Shown here: in pieces, positions 55,445 through 64,000 of the stretch | How the letters are laid out: every line of letters starts with the position of its first letter | Position numbering within the stretch: the first letter of the stretch is position 1 | Assembly (NCBI GenBank): GCA_037976565.1 | Contig: CP137674.1 | Coordinates: 4,085,284-4,149,283, forward strand | Source of the DNA: Mesocentrotus franciscanus | Lineage: Eukaryota > Echinodermata > Echinoidea > Camarodonta > Strongylocentrotidae | DNA length: 64,000 nucleotides | Direction: 5' to 3' | The notes under the pieces: model-generated | Database searches by the model: none | What the model was told of the DNA's origin: nothing | The model's input: the letters and a program-made list of their open reading frames with translations, nothing else | Translations under genes and position numbers: made by a program

Positions 55445-57228
55445 AGAGTCGCCATGAACATTTATCTCTTTCAATATTACAATTAATTTATGAAATCAAT
55501 AATTTGCTTTTTGCGCGTCTCTTTTTCTTCTTCCTCATTTGAAGTGGTCTTGTTGAACGTTGCAGTTTTCCGTTAGATATATGAACAATGTATTTTTTCG
55601 ATATCTGTACAATATCATATTTGTAGACGAAGTACCTCGAATATTTATTCGAAATTTTAATTAATTCGAATTTATTATAGGGCTAGATTGTTCAACTGCT
55701 GCACAAAGTTTGCCACAAACTAGCTCTGCTTAGGTTTGGATTTTCATGTGGACCAAGAACAAATAAAGAAACTGTATGGATTTTATTGAGTAACGTTATT
55801 CAAAATTATATCAGAGAGGTCTTCGTTTAGCACAAAACGACTGTGGGCTAAGTCTACGCACACTTCGTGTAAATCCCATTTTGCTCAGTCTGTGCGCGTC
55901 CTATTGGTTGGAAGTTTTTGTTACGTAGGAAAGACGTCAGTCTCAGTGTATGCGCGCGCATCCTGGCTAAACAAAACGTAAAAGCAAAACAAACATACAG
56001 TACTAGTACAGCTAGCTAGCTTTGTATCCGATCCAGATCCAGCGTATACAATATAAATGGCATTTTAACGGAGACAAGACAGGGGGTAACTGCTCCGAAT
56101 TCTGGATTTCACTTAAGCCATTCAACTCGAAAGAAGATTTATAGAGTCTAGACGGTAAGCTTGAGAAAGCATATAAACAATAATTGTTTTACACTACCTT
56201 TTTTGTTTTGTAAGATAAGACGATTTAAAGAAATTTTCTTTGGTTAAAAAATGTATCGTGTATGTCTTTACTCTCTTTACAAGAGTGGAAAACACTTTCG
56301 GGGAGTCGTGTTCGGGATCACTCCGTTCCGATTCGAAATCCTAATTTTAAAGAAAAATATTATATGGAATCCCCTCTCAAGAATAATTCAATCCTCGACT
56401 TTAGCATAGATTCCATCTCCACTTTGATTTAGGGAGGGTTCGACTCCAGAAGGATGTGATCCCTGAATATGACTCCTAAAAAGTGCACATCCACTCTTCT
56501 GCATATATAGAGAGTGTAAGTAAAAGGAACACAATGATGTCCTCGCTACAAAACTTTATTTATATATATGCCTTTGTGAAGCGCCTCAAAACGAATTACT
56601 AGTATTCCAATCAGCTGTTACAAATAATTTAATGTGTCTCAATAGTCAGAATTCAAATTGCATACAGCAGTTATTGCTAGGTAGGACAAACATTAAGGCT
56701 TGCTCTACCTAACTACACGTAATGTGTGCAATTTGCATTTTGAATATTGAAATACAATTATTCGTAACCAGAGAATAAAATAATTTGTTTCGAGGCACTT
56801 ACATATAAGTATAAATTTGGTTTAACATTACGACAATGGCCAATTGGAGCAAGCACTTATCGCACTCAAAGCGTACCGTAATCTATAATGAAGAGTTATA
56901 GGTGAGGCCTATTTTGTTAAAGATGAAAATAATGCCATGGATTGAACAAGTGGGAGGACACTCGGAAACGAATGTTTTGAGCAAAGAACTAACAAGTCAA
57001 ACGCGTCCATTGTTATGGATATTTGTTCACTCCCCTTCTTCACCACATTTTCCGTTTGAATCAACTGTTACGGTTCGCCTTTTTTTCTGCGGTAAAATTG
57101 AAATAAGAAGAAAAATATTGGAAAAGAATAAATAAACTTAGTTATTTATAAAACTACGTCACATCATGTTCAATATAAACGTATCTTCCAAGCGTCTTTA
57201 AAACAGACAACCACAGTAACTGTTTATC
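55445..57228. other. Intergenic, upstream of the coiled-coil gene
   Basis: No gene or transposon end recognised. Promoter elements of the 57229 gene should lie here but none can be fixed by eye. Confidence 0.45.
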
Positions 57229-57465
57229 ATGGATGTGGGACCAAGGATACCGGGTCCCTCGGTTCGACCAGAGACGCCTGATGTTGGACGAGCCCGTCGG
57301 TCTGACAGACTTACCAGGCGCCGAATGGCAGCTCAGGGTGGCGAGCGTGTCGATCAGCCTACCGACTCCTGCTCGACCAGCGGTCAGGGGGTCGATGACC
57401 AGCAGAATACCGTAATCATTGACCAGGACATCACTCGGATGAAGGCCCAGACCCAAAAGGCAAAG
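57229..57465 (+). CDS. Coiled-coil gene exon 1
   Basis: 79 codons: MDVGPRIPGPSVRPETPDVG, RARRSDRLTRRRMAAQGGER and a tail DITRMKAQTQKAK that begins the coiled coil. Donor GTGGGA. Confidence 0.8.
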
Positions 57466-58946
57466 GTGGGAAGAATATTATATCTAATATCACACTGGTT
57501 TTAAAATCGGGTTTCATGAAGAGTGCCAACTGAAGAAGATTCAAGATTCAAGATTCAAGATGTATTAAAACATGACTGCCTTCGGAGCCAGATGACTGAA
57601 TTGTGACAGTGTTTTAAAGATAATAAATGATGATATAAAATAAAATTACAAGAAAGGGAGAGAGAGAGAGAGAGAGAGAAAGGCGAAAATACTCCAATCT
57701 TTTCACATACCGGTACACGTTTTAGGTATAGGGAAGGACTATGCATATTGTGTTTTGTAATCATGCAACCTTATCATATTCTTTTTCTATCTAGTAGGAA
57801 AAATGAATACAATGTCATTTTTTTTTCTTCTCTAAGAAAAACAACGAAAGATCGAAGGCCAAACTGAAGAAAGCAGAGGCACAGCTTGACGAAAAGACAA
57901 AGGAGAACGAGGTAAGTCAGGGACATATCCAGGGGGCACAGGGGACAACCCCCTTTCCTGCTAAAATCTACCCATACTTAATTAATATGTGAGCCCTAAC
58001 CCTTACTCCTCCCCGCCCCCTGGCAAAGTTGATCACTTTACATAGTTTTTGTTGTTGTTGTTGTTTGCTTGCTTGATTGTCGGATATTTTGGACTCATAC
58101 TTGCGTCCCCCCCCCCCCCAATCAGTCAACAATTCCTGGTTCCGCCTCACCCACATAAAGAATGTATGAGGGGGGAGGAGGAGGAAGAAAAGGTCGAGCA
58201 TCTGATAAAACAAAACACGCAACTAATACAAAATATCTTTCTCTATTATAGCTATACGTATTTTCAATCAAATATAAAAAGACGAGTAAAAACAGTGAAC
58301 ATTGTCTAATTTTATTAAAGTTCGTTATTCCGAAAAACTTCAGAAGTAGGAACCCTATTTCACTGTCTAAATTACAAACCTTTGGATAAACGGACCTTCG
58401 GAATAACGGGACAGATGCTTGGAATTAATATGAGCCATATTTCATTTTCGGAATTATGAACTCCCTGGTATATTTGTATTCGGAATTATGAACTCCCTGG
58501 TACATGTATATTTCTATTCGGAATTATGAACCTTCGGAAAACGAGTTCCTGCTGGATTTGCTCCAATTCTCTTAGAATCTTTTGATGACAAGTGAAACTC
58601 TGAGGAGGAACTCAAGACGGTGAAAGCACAGCTTGGCTTAATGAATAAACAAAACCAAGTAAGCATCACGAATAGGTACAATATCAAGAAGAAGCAGAAG
58701 TAGAACAACAAGAAGAAGCCAAGAACAGAAGAAGAAGTAGAAGAAGATATGATCATTACAATAAAAGTATAAGTCATAGTAATAGTAATAGTAATGATAA
58801 TGATAATAATACTAGTATAATGCTAATGATGATGATAATTATGATATGTATGTTATTCAAAAATATGTAATAATTTTATGATGATGATAATAATAATAAC
58901 AATGATAAAAGTGATAATAATGATTATAATAATCAAATTAGTAGTA

Positions 58947-59001
<55 letters not shown>

Positions 59002-61979
59002 TAATAATAATAATGATGATAAAAATAATAATACTAATAATAACAACTATATTAATAATAATAATAATGATGAGGATAATACAAAATTTCATTTGCAAAG
59101 CGCTTAATTGATTTAGTGGTTCTAAGCGCCATACGATTAAAACAATTATTATCCAGTCATTGAATTCAATGACTATTTCACGCAAAGCGTGCACCGTACC
59201 ATGCAGGATCCCTTTTTTCCGTCTGTTATATCTAGATTCTAGCTGAAGAACGGGATAATGTGATGAGAGAGGTTGAGAAGGTGAAGATGGAGAAAGATGA
59301 ACTGGAGCTGGAAAACATTTCAATCTCAACCACCTCTTTCCAGGAAAGCTGCACAGATTACAAGAAACAAATAAAAAACCTGAAGAAAAGTTTAGAGGTA
59401 GGAGTCATTCGGGGATTATGGATAAAGAAGTGGCATAACGTGGGGTGAGCCACCGAGGTGGGGGTATCATAGCGAGGTCACTACTCTTACAGATGGAGGG
59501 ATGAGTGTTTGTATTAAGTAATAAGTTCGTTTAAGTCAAAATGCGAGTGAGCACGGCAGTCACGTGAAGGAGAAGGAAGGGTCGTTACCTTTTTCCTTTT
59601 CGATGTTGTTTTTTTTTGTATCTACAATTTCACTTTAAATTAAAGAGTAACTGTTTTACATTTTAATCAGGGTAATATTTGTTCATGCTGATGAATTACT
59701 AGTATTAAAAGTCATTCAGAATGATTACCAAATATTTGAACCAAGCTCTATAAGTTATGCCTGGATTACATTTGGCCTGCGATTAGTATACGGAGCCCGT
59801 ATCCTGCCCGTATCCCCTTTTCAGTGGGGCCTCCCTACGGAGGCAGGAGGCGGCCGTGAGATTTTCGTACGGATTCACGGGCTCCGCGGGGGCTCTGCGG
59901 CCTCTACGATTTTATTTCACAGAAAGTTAAACAAATTTGAAAAATAGTAAGCCCGTAGTCCGTAGACATGTCGTAGGTGTCATTGCACAATCCCGCACGG
60001 GCATCGCGCGGAGGACTCGCGCTGATCGTGCAGCAAACGCACGATTTTTCGGTGAACATGGAGGCAAAAAAACGCTTAAAAACGGCACGGCGGCTGCACG
60101 ATCACCGCGCCTTCTCCGCGCAACCTGTGCACGGAAGCTGCACGGGCTCTGTATGATTTCCGTGCGGAGGCTGCGGAGACTGCACGGCTACTGCATTGAA
60201 ATTGCACGATTTCCGTACAATCTCCGATCAGCCTCTGTACGGATTTGCCACGGCCTGCCCCCGAGGGCCAATACAAGAAATGGCACGATGCTCGTAGATA
60301 ATGTAAACACAAACATCGTAGACCGTAGCCTCCTACGATGCCCCCAAAATCGTAGACTAATTTATCGTACGGCGCCCGGTGCAAATGTAATCCAGGCATA
60401 ACCAATATCTATTAGGATTAAATAATTAGAGGTGTATCCCTAAGAATGCGCTCTATGAAACGATAATTATAATGCTGGAAACCTCAAGTAATGATCTTTC
60501 TTCAAGCATACAATGACATTAGTAACTCTAAAGTTCGACTGATGTCAATCAGTTCATCATAATTATGATAATTTTTTAAATAATTTCTGATGCTCTCTCC
60601 TTGACCTTCTGATTGACCTTCTCCCTGACCCAGACGGCTAATAATGAAATCGTGAGGGGAGACACAACCATCTTGCTCCTTGAAGGAGAGAAGGAAGACC
60701 TGGCAGACGAGTTGGAGAAGATGAAGAAAGAGAAGAAGACCATATCTTCTTCCAGGCTTCTTAAGGAAGAACCACGGTGCCAATCTCGTCTTGATGGAGA
60801 TGCAATGACCGCAGCTGAGAAGCATATTAAGGTAGTATCCTATTATCGTAAATATTATACTTACGTCAGTGATATTTCCCCATTTTGTAATTTTCTGATT
60901 CTTCTTATCTTTGATTGGTACAAGTATCGTGCATAAGCCTTTTGATAGTTTGTATTACTGACTTGATGTCATTTTCTTTTAGTATCGATTGCCATTATTT
61001 TTGTGTACCTGTACAGTTTTATATGTTTTCAGTGCTGTGTGGTAGACCAGTTTCCTTGAACCGACCACCCTGAAGAAAGATGCGAAATAAATAAATAAAT
61101 ACATAAATAAATAAATGAATAATTAAATAGATGGAGTTAGTTAGTAAGTAGGAAATTAATATAAGTAAATAAGTACATAAGTGAATAAGTAAATAATTAA
61201 TAAAAAAATGAATGCATAAATAACTAAGTAAATGAAGTTAGTTGGTAAATAAGTAGGTAAATAAATAAATAACTAAATAAACAAATACATATTCTGTATA
61301 CATCTCTATAGTTGGTATATACACCTGGTATTTTCTCAGGGCTTTCCATAAGATCATGCTTCTTTGGTTGTAGCCTTTGAATATAACTGTCAGTGGTGGT
61401 CACGTGATTCTCATGAGAGTGTCATGCGTGTGGGCAGAACAAATTCGAAACATCTCTGACAAAAAAAAAAACCGTGCTTCCTTTTGTTTGGTGCGTTTTC
61501 AAAAATCCAAAATTGAAAGTGATGTACACATGCTGGTCGGGAATGACTAATGCATGCGAAATTGCTTTTTACTTTGAAATGGAGAAGAATAGAGAGATGA
61601 AGTGAAGCTTTCAAATACATTATTATCACAATTTCATCGTTTTGACTCGAGAAAATCCGTGATTTTTTTAAAACAATTCTTTTTAAATTTAAATAAATAT
61701 AAATTCTATTTGTGTACCATCTAAGATGCTCACTGAAGAGCGAGACAAAGCGATGAGAGAGATTGAGAATCTAAAGAAAGAGTTGGAGAACACTCCTAGC
61801 ACCTCCTTCCAAGGTTCAATAGCAGATCGTAAGTGTAAGATCAGGATGCTGGAGAAACAATTGGAGGTAGGAGTGATTCCTTAAATAATAATAATATGAT
61901 AATTATGATACTATCTAAACAATCATACGTACGCGAGACAAACGTATGATCATTAACAAAATCAACTCACATAAGTATG

Positions 61980-62041
<62 letters not shown>

Positions 62042-63614
62042 TATGATAACAATAATAATGATAAAAAGAAGAATGATAATAAAAAAATAAATAATAATGA
62101 TAATAATAATGATAATAATAGTAATAGTAATGATATTTTAATAATAATAATAATAAAAATGATATGTCTTGTTTACCCAACGTACCCTCAATTAAAAAAA
62201 AAAAAAAACGATAATAATAATGATGACATACTAGTACTTGAGTCAGATTCATTTTTATGATATAGGTTGTAATAAAATATAGGAGTGTTTCTAGATCTAG
62301 TGTTTATAGATCATATTCTTTCTATCGACGTCTACCAATTACCCAGGACCTATTTTCTGAAGTGCGATCCATCGCCGGTCTTTCAGAGAATGTGCCGTCG
62401 GTGGACTTGGCTCTGAAGCTCAGGGAGGCGTGGCATAGGCATGAGAGCCGCTACCAAAAACTGCGAGATAGAGTCGAAGGAATCACCGAAAGAAAGAGGG
62501 CTGCCTATGCCTCTACTCAGGTAAGATGATTTCACGTTTTAAATATCAATTAAGTTTAAAATCAAGGCTGTAGGATACAGTAGGTGTCGATTTGTCACTT
62601 GATTCAGTTTTTAATATTTGTATTAAAGGTACTATGTCCCATTTGCAGGTCAAAAAATGAAAAGGTTAAATTCCAACGGCGTTTGAAAGACAATACTTAT
62701 TTAGAACTTCCCTCAAAACGAAAGGGTTTGAAAATGGCTTTTTGTGGGAAAATAACGCTATAACGATAATAATAGCCAGGCGCCATTTTACAGACGCTCA
62801 CAATGCTGAGCAAACTTCAGTGACTTTGGCTTCCTACCGGGTAATTAATTAACACCAGGGAAAAAAGTGGCAAATATGGATTCATGTTTTGCCAAAAGAC
62901 GTTAGTGCAAGGCTTGGATTCGAACCCCTAATCCTTGGAGTGAGAGTCAAGGGGATGAACCACTTTACCACCACACCTCCAGTTGGATCTGTCCGGCACA
63001 GTCTGCTGACAGTGTTCTTTCGCCGACACTCTCTCAATGCTCCCAACAAGCACAAATGCTTTTTTAAATAGTTATCTCAGATGCCCCCGAATAAAGAGTA
63101 ATTTTAGGTAACAATGGCGGTCATAATACGAGAGATACAGGACGAGAAAAAGAGACGAAAAAGAGAGAAGCTAACAGACAATGAATAAGAGAAGTGTGGA
63201 AAGAATGAATATTATAGTCGTTCTTCATTGAAATGAATGTACACATTTCTTTATCATGAAAATTAGCCTAAATGCTAACCTCTCCTTTTGATCTAAACAG
63301 ATTAAATAGGTCCAACATTTTCTCTAATATTTTATCAATCTGTTACGCATGTGAACGATATAGCTTTTGAGGGAGGCCATCGAAAAGCTTTTGGAAGTCG
63401 AACCAGGCACGATGGAGATCACCGACCTCGTCGAGAAGATACAAGACATCGAACATTTCTACGCACTCAAGATCGACAACATCAATGCCAAACTCGAAGC
63501 TAAACAGCAGGTAAGCATACAGGTTTGATTTATTATGAGATTTCTTTGTACGAGCGGAGGGGCGGTGGAGACGGATGATGAAAGGGATGATGGTGTTGAT
63601 GATGTTGTTGATGA

Positions 63615-63648
<34 letters not shown>

Positions 63649-63855
63649 GTCGATGATGTTGATCGTAAGGATGATGATGATGATGATAATAGCGATAATA
63701 ATGAAGACGACGATGATGATGATAGTGATGAGAGAAACTTTTGTTTATACCATTTGCTATTATTATGTTACTAGTTGTTGAAATGTTTAAATCACTTTCC
63801 TTTTCCTTTTCAGTCTTCCAAAGAAAAGCTTCTGAAACTTCGGGACATTTGCCGG
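57229..63855 (+). CDS. Unrecognised coiled-coil protein, nine exons, 3' end off window
   Basis: Nine exons join in frame to 410 residues, and every intron is phase 0. Residues 1-60 are a polar, Arg-rich head; from about 70 the protein is charged and heptad-like (KNNERSKAKLKKAEAQLDEK; EEVEK-like blocks). Exons 4 (54 residues) and 6 (47 residues) are related copies. The later part (DLFSEVRSIAGLSENVPSVD, LALKLREAWHRHESRYQKLR) is more helical-bundle-like. No enzyme motif, signal peptide or membrane segment. Likely a cytoplasmic structural or scaffold protein, but I do not recognise the family. An in-frame TAA 12 bases before the ATG supports the start. Confidence 0.75.
57837..57911 (+). CDS. Coiled-coil gene exon 2
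   Basis: 25 codons, KNNERSKAKLKKAEAQLDEK TKENE. Acceptor TTCTTCTCTAAG, donor GTAAGT. Too short to stand alone; supported by frame and heptads. Confidence 0.7.
58325..58545. repeat. Short tandem repeat CGGAATTATGAACTCCCTGG
   Basis: Three copies of TTCGGAATTATGAAC spaced 31-38 bases apart (58447-58530), with related TTCGGAATAACG earlier. In intron 2. Confidence 0.8.
58605..58658 (+). CDS. Coiled-coil gene exon 3
   Basis: 18 codons, EELKTVKAQLGLMNKQNQ, resembling exon 2's KLKKAEAQLDEKTKENE. Donor GTAAGC is good; the acceptor CTCTGAG has a weak pyrimidine tract, so this exon is less certain. Confidence 0.6.
58860..59090. repeat. (AAT)n microsatellite
   Basis: AAT, GAT and AAC triplets over about 230 bases in the intron before exon 4. 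Open frames here are spurious. Confidence 0.95.
59236..59397 (+). CDS. Coiled-coil gene exon 4 (repeat unit 1)
   Basis: 54 codons: ILAEERDNVMREVEKVKMEK, DELELENISISTTSFQESCT, DYKKQIKNLKKSLE. Acceptor TTATATCTAG, donor GTAGGA. Homologous to exon 6. Confidence 0.82.
59758..60398. mobile_element. Non-autonomous inverted-repeat element
   Basis: 17-bp perfect inverted ends TGCCTGGATTACATTTG; flanks TTA on the left and TAA on the right, so at least a TA duplication. The interior is GC-rich and full of short repeats such as CTGCACGG and TCGTA. 641 bp, no transposase. The TGC start and repeat-filled interior are reminiscent of the Harbinger element at 53297, but the sequence differs. Confidence 0.75.
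60634..60831 (+). CDS. Coiled-coil gene exon 5
   Basis: 66 codons: TANNEIVRGDTTILLLEGEK, EDLADELEKMKKEKKTISSS, RLLKEEPRCQSRLDGDAMTA, AEKHIK. Acceptor CCTGACCCAG, donor GTAGTA. Confidence 0.8.
61080..61300. repeat. (AAAT)n-like low-complexity sequence
   Basis: AATAAATA and TAAGTAAATAAG tetranucleotide-like units over about 220 bases in the intron before exon 6. Confidence 0.9.
61726..61866 (+). CDS. Coiled-coil gene exon 6 (repeat unit 2)
   Basis: 47 codons: MLTEERDKAMREIENLKKEL, ENTPSTSFQGSIADRKCKIR, MLEKQLE. Aligns with exon 4 at (I/M)L-EERD-MRE-E, STSFQ and K-LE, with a deletion of seven residues. Donor GTAGGA is shared with exon 4. Confidence 0.82.
61978..62160. repeat. (AAT)n microsatellite
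   Basis: A pure AAT run of about 62 bases followed by imperfect triplets, in the intron after exon 6. Confidence 0.95.
62347..62520 (+). CDS. Coiled-coil gene exon 7
   Basis: 58 codons: DLFSEVRSIAGLSENVPSVD, LALKLREAWHRHESRYQKLR, DRVEGITERKRAAYASTQ. Acceptor AATTACCCAG, donor GTAAGA. Confidence 0.82.
62826..62985 (-). repeat. tRNA-derived SINE fragment
   Basis: The minus-strand head has TTGACTCTCACTCCAAGGAT and the B box GGGTTCGAATCC. Same family as 41536-41752. Confidence 0.65.
63364..63510 (+). CDS. Coiled-coil gene exon 8
   Basis: 49 codons: LLREAIEKLLEVEPGTMEIT, DLVEKIQDIEHFYALKIDNI, NAKLEAKQQ. Donor GTAAGC. Confidence 0.82.
63570..63735. repeat. (GAT)n microsatellite
   Basis: GAT and GGT triplets in the intron between exons 8 and 9. 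Confidence 0.95.
63814..63855 (+). CDS. Coiled-coil gene exon 9 (last in window)
   Basis: 14 codons, SSKEKLLKLRDICR, acceptor CCTTTTCAG and donor GTAAGTG. The frame stays phase 0, so further exons lie to the right. Confidence 0.72.
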
Positions 63856-64000
63856 GTAAGTGTATGGTTGCCGATTGGCAGAACAATGATCTGCCCATTA
63901 TCCTGATTATACAAGACAAAAGGATGTTGATAATGTCTATTAATTTAACATTGTCACGTACACTTGATCGATGAAATTAATAATTTTATCTGGAGCAATT

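Noticed and set aside
61978..62260. Asn-rich open frame
   Set aside because: Encoded by an AAT microsatellite in an intron.
1..64000. CRISPR arrays, operons, ribosome binding sites, rRNA
   Set aside because: The window is intron-bearing eukaryotic DNA; tandem repeats present are microsatellites or transposon parts without spacer structure.

Overview
The window is eukaryotic nuclear DNA: AT-rich, with short exons of about 40-350 bases, GT-AG introns up to about 8 kb, and many transposons and microsatellites. The repeat flavour (dispersed TACATGTACATG runs, small inverted-repeat elements, tRNA-derived SINEs) and the HOOK and TSP1 gene types suggest a marine invertebrate deuterostome, most likely a sea urchin. 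The species is inference; the sequence cannot fix it.

Layout. (1) 335-27483, minus strand: the 5' eleven coding exons of a HOOK dynein-adaptor gene, about 499 residues, running off the left edge before its C-terminal cargo-binding part. Its introns hold a hAT-like element, an array of direct-repeat nuclear-receptor-type motifs, non-LTR retrotransposon scraps, remnants of one HOOK exon, and a probable 4.2-kb inverted-repeat element in intron 1. (2) 27.5-36.7 kb: no gene seen; mobile DNA including two hAT-like insertions that each carry a related inner element, plus SINEs. (3) 36759-50758, plus strand: a small secreted protein gene with a signal-peptide exon, four thrombospondin type-1 repeat exons and a Ser/Thr/acidic tail, about 378 residues. 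Its first exon lies in a roughly 3-4 kb tandem duplication (33.7-37.5 and 37.8-40.9 kb), so there are two intact signal-peptide exons. (4) 50.8-57.2 kb: intergenic, with a 2145-bp PIF/Harbinger transposon that has an open transposase frame and matching long terminal inverted repeats. (5) 57229-63855, plus strand: the first nine coding exons (410 residues) of an unrecognised coiled-coil gene whose exons are all phase 0 and include a duplicated exon; it leaves the window on the right.

The three host genes do not look functionally linked: a dynein cargo adaptor, a secreted TSR protein and a coiled-coil protein. Exon models were made by reading splice sites and checking that reading frames join; HOOK is also supported by remembered family similarity. 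No computation or database search was run.
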